Shown: piece after piece, positions 19,901-29,002 of the stretch
Layout of the letters: the number at the start of each line of letters is the position of its first letter
How positions within the stretch are numbered: the first letter of the stretch is position 1
From: Denitratisoma oestradiolicum
Lineage (GTDB): Bacteria; Pseudomonadota; Gammaproteobacteria; Burkholderiales; Rhodocyclaceae
Direction: 5' to 3'
Assembly (NCBI RefSeq): GCF_902813185.1
Contig: NZ_LR778301.1
Span: 434,001-498,000, forward strand
DNA length: 64,000 bases
Made by a program: the position numbers and the translations under genes
The notes under the pieces: generated by a model
Databases searched by the model: none
What the model saw: the letters and a program-made list of their open reading frames with translations, nothing else
Told to the model about the DNA's origin: nothing

Positions 19901-21454
19901 TCAGTGCTCAAGTATCGGTGCCGGTGCCGTAGTGGCGGTGGGCTTTCCCGGTTTCACCAGGAGGATGAAGGCGATGCCAGCCAGCAAAAGCCCGATCGCG
20001 AAGACGTTGTAATCATTGACCGCCAGGGTCTGGGCCTGCACCGTGATGAGCCGCTCCATGGCGGTCAGCGCCCCCTCGTTGCCGACGGCTGTTCCCATTT
20101 CTTTGAGGGTCTGCACCGCCGTTTCGTTATAGGGGCTGATATGGGTGGAAAGTTGCGCGTGATGATGGCTGGTACGTTCATCCCACAGGCTGGTGGCCAG
20201 CGAGGTGCCAATGCCGATGGACAGCGTGCGGGTAAAGGAATAGATACCGTTGGCGCTGGCGATTTTTGCGGGGGGCATGGCAGAGATGTACAGCAGTGCG
20301 ATGGGCATGAAGACGGCGCCGGCGCCAATCCCCTGCAGCGCCATGGGCAGGAAGATGTCGCCGCTGGTCAGGGAGGGCGTGAAGCCCGTGCGCAGATAGA
20401 CCGACAGGATCAGGATGCAAAGCCCGGTCACCGCGAGCCGGCGGTTGCCGACATGGGGCAGTGCCCTGGCGACCAGGGGTTGGAAGAGGAACATGAACAG
20501 TCCGCTGACCATGGCCACCTGCCCCGCCTGGGTGGCGTTGTAGCCGAGGGAGCTTTGCAGCCAGAGGGGGGTCAGCACGATATTGCCGAAGAAGGGAAGA
20601 CTGGTGAAGACGCCGATCGTGGCGCTGATGGAGAAGGTCGAAATCTTGAACAGCCGGAGTTCGACCATCGGGTGAGCCTCGTACCATTCCCAGACCAGGA
20701 AGAACAGGAAACCGATCAGGGTGGTGAGCCCCAGGAAGACAACCCATGGGGAGTCGAACCAGCCATGCTCCCGCCCCTGTTCCATCATGACCTGGAAGGC
20801 GCCGACCCAGATCATCAACAGCAGCAGGCCTACGTAGTCCACCGGCTGCTTGACGCAGACCGATTCGCGATTTCGGAAGATGCGCCAACTGACCCAGGCC
20901 GAGAACAGACCCACGGGAATGTTGATGTAGAAGATCCAGGGCCAGGAAAAGTTGTCCGTGATCCACCCGCCCAGCACCGGCCCCAGGGCGGGCGACATCA
21001 TGGCCGTCATCATCGAGGCGCCCATCGCAAACGCGGCTTTTTGCGGTGGATAGGCGGCCAGCAGCAGGGCCATGGCCAGTGGGTTCATGGGCCCGGCCAC
21101 GGCGCCCTGCAAGCAGCGGAAGAACACCAGCATTTCCAGGCTGGTGGATAGGCCGCAGAGGACAGAGGTCAGCGTGAATAGCAAGGTGGAGGCGACGAAC
21201 AGCCTGACCTGGCCGAAGCGGGCAGTCAGCCAGCCGGTCAGGGGAATGACGATGGCGTTGGCGACGGCGTAGGAGGTGATCACCCAGGTGCCCTGGTTGA
21301 TGGAAACCCCAAGGTTGCCGGTGATGGTCGGGATGGAGACATTGGCCACCGCCATGTCCAGGCCATACATGAAGATGGCCAGGGACACTGCGATGGTCCC
21401 CAGCAGCCGGTCGCTGCCCTCGATGGGGGGATGAGGGGTGTGAACCGCAGCCAT
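19901..21454 (-). CDS. EmrB/QacA-type MFS drug transporter, DHA2 family (copy 2 of 3)
   Basis: A 517-residue, 14-TM permease. Motifs: WVITSYAVANAIVIPLTGWLTARFG, ALGPVLGGWITDNFSWPWIFYINIPVG, and a WEWYEAHPMVELRLF stretch shared by all three copies before the second half. Its start lies 3 bases after the stop of copy 3 and its stop 1 base before the ATG of copy 1, so translation is tightly coupled. It is visibly closer to copy 3 than to copy 1. Substrate specificity cannot be read; the family exports uncouplers, detergents, aromatic and steroid-like compounds. Confidence 0.92.
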   Translation of the reverse strand: MAAVHTPHPPIEGSDRLLGTIAVSLAIFMYGLDMAVANVSIPTITGNLGVSINQGTWVITSYAVANAIVIPLTGWLTARFGQVRLFVASTLLFTLTSVLCGLSTSLEMLVFFRCLQGAVAGPMNPLAMALLLAAYPPQKAAFAMGASMMTAMMSPALGPVLGGWITDNFSWPWIFYINIPVGLFSAWVSWRIFRNRESVCVKQPVDYVGLLLLMIWVGAFQVMMEQGREHGWFDSPWVVFLGLTTLIGFLFFLVWEWYEAHPMVELRLFKISTFSISATIGVFTSLPFFGNIVLTPLWLQSSLGYNATQAGQVAMVSGLFMFLFQPLVARALPHVGNRRLAVTGLCILILSVYLRTGFTPSLTSGDIFLPMALQGIGAGAVFMPIALLYISAMPPAKIASANGIYSFTRTLSIGIGTSLATSLWDERTSHHHAQLSTHISPYNETAVQTLKEMGTAVGNEGALTAMERLITVQAQTLAVNDYNVFAIGLLLAGIAFILLVKPGKPTATTAPAPILEH

Positions 21455-21457
21455 GGT

Positions 21458-23011
21458 TCAGTGATCCAGGGCGTGAACCGCAGTGCCGGCAGGTTCTGCC
21501 TTGCCGGGTTTGACCAGCCAAAGGAAGCCCAGGCAGACCAGGAACATGGCGATGGAAAAAATATTGAAGTCGTTGACCGCCAGGGTCTGGGCCTGGGTGT
21601 TGATCAGGCGTTCCACGATGTTCAGGGCTGCCTCACCCCCGACGGTGTTGCCCAGGCCGGAAGTTGCCTGCATGGGCACGCTGTCATAGAGGGTGATGTG
21701 GGAGGTGAGCTGGGCATGATGATGGATGGTGCGCTGATCCCACAGGGTGGTGGCGATGGAGGTGCCGAAGCCCGTGGTGAGCGTGCGTACACAGGAATTG
21801 AGCCCGGTGGCGCCGGCCAGTTGCCATTGGGGGAGGCCGTGCACCGCCAGCAGCACCAGGGGCATGAACATGGCGGAGGTGCCGATGCCGTAAAGCAACT
21901 GGGGCAGGAGCAGGTCGCCGTGGCTGACGCCCGGCGTAAAACCGGCGCGCATATAGGCTGACAGCACCATGAAGCAAAGACCGATGGCGGCGAGTTGGCG
22001 AAAGCCCAGTTGTGGTACCCAGCGCGCCACCAGGGGCTGGATCATGAACATGGCGATGCCGCCCACCATCACGACGCTGCCGGAAAGGGTGGCGGTATAC
22101 CCCAGGGTGTTCTGGAGCCAGAGGGGAGTCAGCACCACGTTGCCGAAGTAGGGGATGTTGGCGATGCCGATCAGGGCCACGGCAATGGAAAAATGGGGAC
22201 GGGTGAATAGTTTCAGGTCCACCATCGGGTGGGGTTCGTACCACTCCCAGACGACAAAGAAGGCAAACCCCGTCAGGGCAAGGACGGCCAGGGCGATCAC
22301 CAGACTGGATTCGAACCAGGCGTGCTCCCGGCCCAGGTCCAGCATGATTTGCAGGGCGCCGACCCAGGTCACCAGCAGGCCCAGTCCCACATAGTCCACC
22401 GGCTGTTTGACCTTTGGGGTTTCCCGGTGCTGGAACAGGCGCCAGCTGACCCAGGCGGAGAAGATGCCGACAGGGATGTTGACGTAGAAAATCCAGGGCC
22501 AGGAGAAATTGTCGGTGATCCAGCCGCCCATGATGGGGCCCAGGGCCGGCGACAACATGCCTGTCATCATCGTCGCTCCCATCGCCATGGCCGCCTTCTG
22601 GGGCGGGTAGGCCTGCATCAGCAGGGCCATGGCCAGCGGGTTCATGGGGCCGGACACGATACCCTGGATGCAGCGGAAGAACACCAGCATCTCCAGGCTC
22701 TGGGACAGGCCGCAAAGGGCGGAAGCGAGGGTGAATAACAGCACCGAGGCAATGAACAGCCGCACCTGTCCGACCCGCGCCGTCAGCCAGCCGGTCAGCG
22801 GGATCACGATGGCGTTGCCGACGGCATAGGCGGTGATGGCCCAGGTGCCCTGGCTGATGGAACTGCCCAGGTCCCCGGCGATGGCCGGGATGGATACGTT
22901 GGTGACCGCCAGGTCCAGGCCATACATGAAAATGGCCAGGGAGACTGCGACCGTGGCCAGCAGCCTTTCACCCGCCGGAAGGGGCGGAAAATGGAGCTGG
23001 CTTTCTGACAT
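21458..23011 (-). CDS. EmrB/QacA-type MFS drug transporter, DHA2 family (copy 3 of 3)
   Basis: A 517-residue, 14-TM permease, first of the three in transcription order and directly after the EmrA-type adaptor (12-base gap), the standard emrAB arrangement. Motifs: WAITAYAVGNAIVIPLTGWLTARVG and ALGPIMGGWITDNFSWPWIFYVNIPVG. The C-terminal half carries the NTQAQTLAVNDFN segment also present in the other two as VQAQTLAxNDY. As the copy beside the adaptor it is the best candidate for the main permease of the tripartite pump. Confidence 0.93.
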   Translation of the reverse strand: MSESQLHFPPLPAGERLLATVAVSLAIFMYGLDLAVTNVSIPAIAGDLGSSISQGTWAITAYAVGNAIVIPLTGWLTARVGQVRLFIASVLLFTLASALCGLSQSLEMLVFFRCIQGIVSGPMNPLAMALLMQAYPPQKAAMAMGATMMTGMLSPALGPIMGGWITDNFSWPWIFYVNIPVGIFSAWVSWRLFQHRETPKVKQPVDYVGLGLLVTWVGALQIMLDLGREHAWFESSLVIALAVLALTGFAFFVVWEWYEPHPMVDLKLFTRPHFSIAVALIGIANIPYFGNVVLTPLWLQNTLGYTATLSGSVVMVGGIAMFMIQPLVARWVPQLGFRQLAAIGLCFMVLSAYMRAGFTPGVSHGDLLLPQLLYGIGTSAMFMPLVLLAVHGLPQWQLAGATGLNSCVRTLTTGFGTSIATTLWDQRTIHHHAQLTSHITLYDSVPMQATSGLGNTVGGEAALNIVERLINTQAQTLAVNDFNIFSIAMFLVCLGFLWLVKPGKAEPAGTAVHALDH

Positions 23012-23023
23012 TGGTGCTGTGGA

Positions 23024-24190
23024 TCAGTGGGGTGCGGCAGCCAGATTGGCAGCAATGATCGACTTGAGGCGGCTTTCCGCGGTTTTCAGGGGATCGCCAT
23101 AGACTTCGCTGACCACCAGGGGCTGGTCGCGCCGGGCTTCGGTCACGGGCTTGCCATCCCGGTTCTGGGTGTCCACGTCGGCCAGCATCGAGAGCCCCAC
23201 GCGCAGGGGATGCTCCGCCACCTGCTTGGGGTCCAGGGCGATGCGCACCGGCACCCGCTGTACCACCTTGATCCAGTTGCCGGTGGCGTTCTGGGCTGGC
23301 AGCAGGGCGAAGGCGGCACCGGTGCCGGCGCCCAGGCCGACGATCCGGCCCTGGTATTCCACGTTGCCGCCGTAGAGGTCGGCTTTGAGCAGCACCGGCT
23401 GTCCGATGCGCATGTGCTTCAATTGCACTTCCTTGAAGTTGGCGTCCACCCAGAGGGCATCCAGGGGCACCACAGCCATCAGGGGCGAGCCGGGAGCGAT
23501 GCGCTGGCCGGCCTGTACAGCCCGCTTGGCGATATGACCGGTGACCGGAGCCAGGATGGTGGTGCGCGTCTGGGCCAGGAAGGCTTCCTTGAACTTGGAG
23601 GCGGCTCGGGCCACGGTGGGATGGCTTTCCACGCTGGTGCCGGTGGTTTGTGCCCGGTTGGCCGCCAATTGCTCCCGGGCCGTGGTGAGGGCGGCCTCGG
23701 CGACCTTGACGGCGGTGGCGGCGTGATCGACCTCTTCTTTTGATACCGCACCGCCAGCCAGCCCCTGGCGCCGGGCCAGGTCTTCCTTGAGTCGCCCCAG
23801 GTCGATTTCCCGCTGGTTCACCAGGGCGGCGTAGCCGGCATCGTTGGCGAAAAGGGCCCGGGCATCCCGCACCGCACGGCCCAGGTCGGCTTCTGCCTGT
23901 TCCAGGGCAAGCCGGGTGTCGGACTGGTCCAGCTTGACCAGGGGAGCGCCGGCCTGGACGAAATCCGTGTCCTCCACGTAGATGGCGCTGACGGCACCGG
24001 CCACCTGCGGGGTCACCTGTACCACGTTGCCGGCGACGTAGGCATCATCGGTGGTTTCGTGAAAACGGCTGTGCAAGGCCCAATAGATGCCGTAGGCGAT
24101 ACCGGCGCTGATGAACACCAGGGCCAGCAGTCTGAGGGCACGGGCGCGGCGTCCGTCGTTGCCGTTTTCGATGGGGGTGGTTTCGCTCAT
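23024..24190 (-). CDS. EmrA/HlyD-type membrane fusion protein
   Basis: A 388-residue periplasmic adaptor anchored by one N-terminal transmembrane helix (about 17-37, LRLLALVFISAGIAYGIYW). The biotinyl-lipoyl-like half motif TDDAYVAGNVVQVTPQVAG and the second half ILAPVTGHIAKRAVQAGQ flank a long coiled-coil hairpin (about 90-200). TDDAYV is the EmrA hallmark. ATG 24190 is preceded by AGGAGTCACC, which excludes the longer in-frame extension. It links the MFS permease to the outer-membrane channel encoded just upstream. Confidence 0.93.
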   Translation of the reverse strand: MSETTPIENGNDGRRARALRLLALVFISAGIAYGIYWALHSRFHETTDDAYVAGNVVQVTPQVAGAVSAIYVEDTDFVQAGAPLVKLDQSDTRLALEQAEADLGRAVRDARALFANDAGYAALVNQREIDLGRLKEDLARRQGLAGGAVSKEEVDHAATAVKVAEAALTTAREQLAANRAQTTGTSVESHPTVARAASKFKEAFLAQTRTTILAPVTGHIAKRAVQAGQRIAPGSPLMAVVPLDALWVDANFKEVQLKHMRIGQPVLLKADLYGGNVEYQGRIVGLGAGTGAAFALLPAQNATGNWIKVVQRVPVRIALDPKQVAEHPLRVGLSMLADVDTQNRDGKPVTEARRDQPLVVSEVYGDPLKTAESRLKSIIAANLAAAPH

Positions 24191-24212
24191 GGTGACTCCT
24201 GTGGAATTCGTC

Positions 24213-25640
24213 TTAATGCTGGGCCGTGACCGCGGAAGGGGCATAGCCGCCCCCGAGGGCGCGCGCCAGTTCGATGGCGGCGGCAAAACGCTGGGCGCGC
24301 AGATCGGCGGCCCGGCGCTGTTCGGCGATGGCGTCGGCTTGGGAGGTGATCACTGTCAGCCGGCTGTCGATGCCGGCCGTGTGGCGACGGCGGGAGGCCT
24401 CGAAGGCCTTGCCGGTTTCCGTGGCGGCGATGCCCTGGGCCTTTTCTCTTTCCTCCACCGTGCGCCAGGCGCCCACCGCATCGGCGATTTCGCGCAGGGC
24501 GGTACTCAAGGTGGCGTTGTACTGGGCCGCTGCGGCATCGTATTCCGCGTAGCGGCCGGCAACACGGGCGCGGGTGTTGCCGCCGGCGTAGATGGGCAGG
24601 CTGACGGCGGGGCCGAGGCCCGCGATGCGACTGCCGGACTTGAGCAGGGCATCGGCACCGATGGCCTGGAAACCGAGGAAGGCGCTCAGGTTGACGTTGG
24701 GATAGAAGTCGGCCTTGGTGGCCTCCGCATAGTGTTCGGCGGCCTGCACCCGCAGACGCTGGGCCACCACGTCGGGGCGCCGTCCCATCAGTTCGGCGGG
24801 CAGCACTGATGGCAGGGCCAGGGCGCCGGCTTGAGTGAGCCTGGGGCGGGCGATGCTCAGACCCCGGTCGGGGCCGGCACCCAGCAGGGCTGCCAACTGG
24901 TGGCGTACGCGCAGTACCTGCTCGCCAATGGCCGCCAGCTCGCTTTCCAGGGCGGCGGACTGGCTATGGGCCCGGTTGCGCGCCGGCTCGTTGTCGATGC
25001 CGGCGGCAACCCGCTGATCCACCAGGCTGGTGGCTTCGCGGCCCGCTTTCAGCAATTGCGCCGACAGCTCCTGCTGGCCCAGCAGGCGATCCAGTTCCAC
25101 ATAGCTGCGGGCGATACCCGTGGCCAGCATGAGGCGGGCGCTTTGCCGTTCCAGCTCCGCCGCCCGGGCTTCGGACTGGGCTCCCCTCAGGGTTTCACGG
25201 TGGCGTCCCCAGAAATCCAGTTCATAGGAAAAGTCCAGGGCCAGCCGATTCGTTGTGATCGTGGAGCCGCCGAAAGGGGGCGGATAGAGGAAATGCTCGC
25301 TCATGCGCTCCCGGTTGCCCTGGTAGTTGCCTGAGACCCGGGGCAGCGTGGTCGAGTCCGCCACTCCCGCCTGGGCCATGGCCAGGCGCAGGCGGGCTTC
25401 GGCCAGTTGCAGGCTGGGACTGGATTTGAGGGCGTCCTCGATCAGGGCATCCAGTTGGGGGTCGCCGAATTCGCGCCACCAGTCGGTCACCGGGGCCGCC
25501 GTGATGGGGGACCCCGCAAGGGATTGTCCGGCGGCCAGGGTCGAGCCGTCCGTCGGACGGGTGATGGGGGCCAGGTCGCTGTGGCTGGCACAGCCCGTGA
25601 GGGCGGCAACGAGCGCGACAGAAAACAGACGGGATTTCAT
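24213..25640 (-). CDS. Outer-membrane efflux lipoprotein, OprM/NodT family
   Basis: A 475-residue TolC-like channel. From ATG 25640 the N-terminus is a lipoprotein signal peptide with lipobox LTGC (cysteine near residue 17). The typical PVTDWWREFGDPQLDALIEDAL start of the mature part, LALDFSYELDFWGRHRETLR (key residues YELDFWGR) and DFYPNVNLSAFLGFQ are diagnostic of RND/EmrAB-associated channels. Two repeated outer-membrane efflux halves are recognisable. It stands between the MarR gene and the EmrA-type adaptor on the same strand, completing a tripartite export system. Confidence 0.93.
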   Translation of the reverse strand: MKSRLFSVALVAALTGCASHSDLAPITRPTDGSTLAAGQSLAGSPITAAPVTDWWREFGDPQLDALIEDALKSSPSLQLAEARLRLAMAQAGVADSTTLPRVSGNYQGNRERMSEHFLYPPPFGGSTITTNRLALDFSYELDFWGRHRETLRGAQSEARAAELERQSARLMLATGIARSYVELDRLLGQQELSAQLLKAGREATSLVDQRVAAGIDNEPARNRAHSQSAALESELAAIGEQVLRVRHQLAALLGAGPDRGLSIARPRLTQAGALALPSVLPAELMGRRPDVVAQRLRVQAAEHYAEATKADFYPNVNLSAFLGFQAIGADALLKSGSRIAGLGPAVSLPIYAGGNTRARVAGRYAEYDAAAAQYNATLSTALREIADAVGAWRTVEEREKAQGIAATETGKAFEASRRRHTAGIDSRLTVITSQADAIAEQRRAADLRAQRFAAAIELARALGGGYAPSAVTAQH

Positions 25641-25668
25641 TGGGGGCGGGTCTCCGGGCGGGGGCCGT

Positions 25669-26142
25669 TCATTCCATGTTGGCGATGATCCGCCGCAGGG
25701 CATTCTTGAAGGTATCCAGCTCTTCCTCGCTGAAATTGCGGACTGACTGATTGAGGGTCTTGACGGCTGCGGTGATGCCTTGTTCGCACAAGGCTCGGCC
25801 GGCATCGGTGAGGGCGATGCGGACGATGCGCCGGTCTTCGCTGCTGCGTTCACGCTGGATCAGACCCTTCTCGTCCAGCTTGTCCAGCATGCGGGCCATG
25901 GAACCTGGGTCCATGTTGTAGCGGCGGCACAGTTCGGCGGCAGTATCGTCGCTGCCATCCTGCACCAGCTTGAGGATGCCCAGCTGGGCGGTGGTCAGGC
26001 CCAACTCCGTCATGTTGGCGTCCAGGGCACAGAGACAGCGATTGCGGGCGACACTCATCAGATAGAGGACGCTTTCCCCCATCTGATAGTTTTCAGTTGC
26101 ATAGTGCTCGATGCCCATTTCGTTCTCGCTAGTCGTCGCCAT
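25669..26142 (-). CDS. MarR-family transcriptional regulator
   Basis: A 157-residue regulator with a central winged helix: LTTAQLGILKLV, CRRYNMDPGSMARMLDKLDEKGLIQRERSSEDRRIVRIALT (recognition helix and wing around SMARMLDKL and DRR). MarR proteins lose DNA affinity on binding phenolic or other hydrophobic ligands. It is the first gene of the efflux operon; the promoter before it overlaps an inverted repeat, giving a simple autoregulatory model in which substrates of the pump relieve repression. Confidence 0.93.
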   Translation of the reverse strand: MATTSENEMGIEHYATENYQMGESVLYLMSVARNRCLCALDANMTELGLTTAQLGILKLVQDGSDDTAAELCRRYNMDPGSMARMLDKLDEKGLIQRERSSEDRRIVRIALTDAGRALCEQGITAAVKTLNQSVRNFSEEELDTFKNALRRIIANME

Positions 26143-26166
26143 GGCGGTAGGCTGGTCAATGGTTGA

Positions 26167-26205
26167 CTTGACAAGATTAAACTTGACCAGACAACGATTG
26201 TCAAG
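26167..26205. promoter_or_regulatory. Candidate MarR operator
   Basis: CTTGACAA (26167-26174) and TTGTCAAG (26198-26205) are perfect inverted half sites 23 bases apart, with an extra CTTGAC at 26182-26187. They bracket the -35 and -10 boxes of the marR promoter. Confidence 0.6.
26176..26204 (-). promoter_or_regulatory. Sigma-70 promoter of the marR-efflux operon
   Basis: Minus-strand TTGACA (26199-26204, full consensus) and TTTAAT (26176-26181) spaced by 17 bases, about 35 bases before marR. Confidence 0.75.
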
Positions 26206-26264
26206 ACAAGGCTTTCGGCCGTTCGCATTCGCGGGGAGAGGAATCGTGTTAGTCTTAAAACACT

Positions 26265-26293
26265 AAAAAGCGGGCCTCCGAGCCCGCGCTTTT
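26265..26293 (+). terminator. Hairpin in the leader of the flavoprotein gene
   Basis: AAAAGCGGGC pairs with GCCCGCGCTTTT with a two-base bulge. It lies 25 bases before the GTG of the following gene, so it may be an attenuator or may shield the island from upstream transcription. Confidence 0.45.
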
Positions 26294-26318
26294 ACGTCTG
26301 AAACCAGGAGGAGCACCC

Positions 26319-27788
26319 GTGTCCAAGCCCTATTCCCCATCCCGTCCCTTGCGTTTGAGCGATGTCGAGCGTTGGGATATCGAAACCGACGTGGCCGTGA
26401 TCGGCTTTGGGATTTCCGGCGCCTGTGCGGCCATCGAAGCGAAGAATGCCGGCGCCCAAGTGACGATTTTTGAAGTGGCGGCGGCCTCGGGGGGCAGTGC
26501 CGCCCTTTCCGGCGGCGACATCTACCTGGGCGGCAATGGCGGGACGCCGGCGCAGAAGGCGGCTGGCTTCGAAGACCAGACCGAGGACTTCGTCAAATAC
26601 CTGATGATGGCCGGCGGGCCGGGGGCCGACGAGGCTCGGGTGCGCCTGTATGCGGAAAACGCGGTAGCCCATTACCATTGGCTGGTCGAGCAGGGGCTGC
26701 CTTTCAAGAACAGCTATCTGCCGGGCAAGTGGCTGGAACCCACTACCGACGATACCCTGATCTGGTCCGGCAGCGAGGCGGCCTGGCCTTTCGCCCAGCA
26801 GGCCAAGCCTGCGCCTCGGGGCCATACGCCCCAGATGAAGGGCTGGGGTGCCGGTAAGCTGATCATGGAAACCCTGACCGCCAAGGCGCACAGTTTGGGC
26901 ATCGAGTCCCATTTCAGCAGCCGGGCGCTGGCCCTGATCGCCGATCAGGACAACCGGGTTCATGGCCTGGTGGTGCGTATTGACGGTGAGCCCCGCATGG
27001 TGCGGGCGCGCAAGGGGGTGATCCTCTGCTCGGGCGGCTTCATCTGCAACGAGGAGATGGTCAAGCGCTATGTGCCCGCCTCCCGGGTATGTCCCAATCC
27101 CACCAGCGGCGGCAACGACGATGGCTCGGGCATCCGCATGGGCATGTCGGTGGGGGGGGATGTGCTCAACATGGACCAGTTCTTCGCCACCCGCCCCTTC
27201 TATCCGCCGGAGAGCCTGGTCAAGGGCATTTTCGTTAACGAGCTGGGTCAGCGTTTCATCAACGAAGACGCCTACCATGGCCGGGTCACCCATTACATGC
27301 TGCGCCAGCCCAACGACCGTTGCTGGCTGCTGGTCGATAGCACCATGTTCGAGCGGCCCGTTACCTATCCGGACATCACTGTTGCCGCGGTGGGTGAAAC
27401 CTGGGAAGAAGTGGAACAGGAACTGGGTATCCCCGCCGGAGAGTTGGTGCATACCGTAGAGAGGTTCAACCGGCATGCGGAGCAGGGCGAAGACCCGCTC
27501 TGGCACAAGGATGCCGAATATCTTCAGCCTTTGATCGAAGCGCCTTTCGCTGCCCTCGCCTACGGCGGCAAGGATTACATCGGGACTTCCTTTACGCTGG
27601 GCGGCCTGTCTACCCTGCCCAATGGACAAGTGCTGACGCCGGAAGGCGAGGCTATCCCTGGTCTTTATGCGGCGGGCCGCTGCGCCTGCGGCATCCCGCG
27701 TTGGGGTGAGGGCTACAGTTCGGGCATGTCTCTGGGGGACTCCAGTTTCTTTGGCCGCCAGGCCGGCCGCCAGGCCGCCGGTGCCTGA
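26319..27788 (+). CDS. FAD-binding oxidoreductase of the fumarate reductase/3-ketosteroid dehydrogenase type
   Basis: A 489-residue flavoprotein. GFGISGACAAIEAKNAGAQVTIFE near residue 28 is the GxGxxG nucleotide fold; ASGGSAALSGGDIYLGGN follows, as in KstD-like enzymes; the C-terminal TLGGLSTLPNGQVLTPEGEAIPGLYAAGRCACG region closes the FAD site. The family covers steroid Delta1/Delta4 dehydrogenases, fumarate and urocanate reductases. No signal peptide or covalent-flavin site is visible. GTG 26319 is preceded by AGGAGG. It opens a plus-strand set with the EthD-like and GFA genes, suggesting oxidation or reduction of a cyclic ketone, but direction and substrate are unknown. Confidence 0.83.
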   Translation: MSKPYSPSRPLRLSDVERWDIETDVAVIGFGISGACAAIEAKNAGAQVTIFEVAAASGGSAALSGGDIYLGGNGGTPAQKAAGFEDQTEDFVKYLMMAGGPGADEARVRLYAENAVAHYHWLVEQGLPFKNSYLPGKWLEPTTDDTLIWSGSEAAWPFAQQAKPAPRGHTPQMKGWGAGKLIMETLTAKAHSLGIESHFSSRALALIADQDNRVHGLVVRIDGEPRMVRARKGVILCSGGFICNEEMVKRYVPASRVCPNPTSGGNDDGSGIRMGMSVGGDVLNMDQFFATRPFYPPESLVKGIFVNELGQRFINEDAYHGRVTHYMLRQPNDRCWLLVDSTMFERPVTYPDITVAAVGETWEEVEQELGIPAGELVHTVERFNRHAEQGEDPLWHKDAEYLQPLIEAPFAALAYGGKDYIGTSFTLGGLSTLPNGQVLTPEGEAIPGLYAAGRCACGIPRWGEGYSSGMSLGDSSFFGRQAGRQAAGA

Positions 27789-27815
27789 CACCTGTAACAC
27801 GAGGAGAAGACGATA

Positions 27816-28529
27816 ATGGAAAAAGTCATTTACATGCTTTGGCGTGACCCCCGGGAAGATGCCGAGAAATGGTGCCAGCGCATCCGTGGCGAAGTGGCGG
27901 AAAAGCTTGCCGGCCTGGGCGCTCGTTTCGTCCAGGCCAACGTGCAGGACGGCCACGCGTTGCAAGGTGCCCAGTACATCCAGACCTCCCAGGCGCCTGC
28001 TGCGGAAGGGGTGCTCCAGCTCTGGCTGGACAGCGCCAATGACGCGCAGCGCAAGCCCTTCGACGAGGTGATCAGCGCGGCCACCTGGCGCATGGCGGCC
28101 TATCTGGTGAGCGAATCACAGCTATTGTTCAACGACCGTCATCCGCCCAAGGTCGGCCAGCGCACCGAGTGCTATGCCCAGATCGCCGCCTTCCAGTGCC
28201 CGCCACGGATCAGCAAGCAGCACTGGCTGGATACCTGGCGCAACTCCCACAGCCAGATTGCGATCGACACCCAGGACACCTTTCTGTATGTGCAGAATCT
28301 GGTGGTGCGCCCCCTGACCTTCGGCGCGCCACCCTACGACGCCATCGTCGAGGAAGGCTTCCCGGAGGCCGCACTGACCAGCGTGAACGCCTTCTACGAC
28401 GCGGTGGGCGACGATGGGAAGCTGAAGCGCAACGTCGATGCGATGATGGAAAGCTGCGCCCGCTTCATCGACATGAACTCGATCGACGTGGTGGTTACCA
28501 GCCAGTACCTGGTGAAGCCCTTGGCCTGA
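27816..28529 (+). CDS. EthD-like dimeric alpha-beta barrel protein
   Basis: A 237-residue protein with two ferredoxin-like halves: MEKVIYMLWRDPREDAEKW at the start and YAQIAAFQCPPRISKQHWLDTWRNSH at about 107-132, the latter resembling the EthD pattern (W-x2-TWRNSHSQIA). EthD-type proteins accompany oxygenases and other catabolic enzymes and adopt the dimeric alpha-beta barrel fold; activities are mostly unassigned. It follows the flavoprotein by 27 bases with a GAGGAGAA Shine-Dalgarno. A second EthD-like gene is at 34471-35121. Confidence 0.65.
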   Translation: MEKVIYMLWRDPREDAEKWCQRIRGEVAEKLAGLGARFVQANVQDGHALQGAQYIQTSQAPAAEGVLQLWLDSANDAQRKPFDEVISAATWRMAAYLVSESQLLFNDRHPPKVGQRTECYAQIAAFQCPPRISKQHWLDTWRNSHSQIAIDTQDTFLYVQNLVVRPLTFGAPPYDAIVEEGFPEAALTSVNAFYDAVGDDGKLKRNVDAMMESCARFIDMNSIDVVVTSQYLVKPLA

Positions 28530-28572
28530 GCTGCGGATTCCTCTGGGTAAGATGGGGGCAGCGGAGATGACC

Positions 28573-28920
28573 ATGGAAAAGCATCATGGAAGCTGCCATT
28601 GTGGCGCCGTCGCCTTCGAGGTCGTGTCCGACTTCTCTTCCCCATACCGGTGCAATTGTTCGTTCTGCATCCGGCGCGGTGCCACCATGCAGAGAGTTCC
28701 CGCCAGCAACTTCCTTCTGCTCCGCGGGGAAGACGCCGTGGGTCTCTACGGTGGGCGGGATTTCGCCAAGCACTACTTCTGCAAGACATGCGGCATCCCG
28801 TGTTTCACCCGAATTTATCGCGGACAGGAAAGTGAAGTGGCGGTGAATGTGGGGTGTGTCGATGATGTCGATTGGCAGGCCTTGGTTCCCGACCTGTTTG
28901 ATGGTGCCCATTTGCTATGA
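28573..28920 (+). CDS. GFA (glutathione-dependent formaldehyde-activating)/CENP-V-fold zinc protein
   Basis: A 115-residue protein with the GFA cysteine pattern: GSCHCGAVAFEV near the start, RCNCSFCIRRG at about 30-40, and CKTCGIPCFTR at about 75-85. These bind two zinc ions in the Mss4-like fold. The family name comes from Paracoccus Gfa, but most members have unknown small thiol or aldehyde substrates. GGAG at 28563-28566 favours ATG 28573; ATG 28567 and 28552 are in frame. Last gene of the short plus-strand set. Confidence 0.85.
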   Translation: MEKHHGSCHCGAVAFEVVSDFSSPYRCNCSFCIRRGATMQRVPASNFLLLRGEDAVGLYGGRDFAKHYFCKTCGIPCFTRIYRGQESEVAVNVGCVDDVDWQALVPDLFDGAHLL

Positions 28921-29002
28921 GCAATTCTCGGCGCAGGCCGTGAGTCGTTCCTGGCGGACGGCCGGAGAGACAGGGTTTTCCCGCCTCCCGACTGTTCAGT
29001 CC

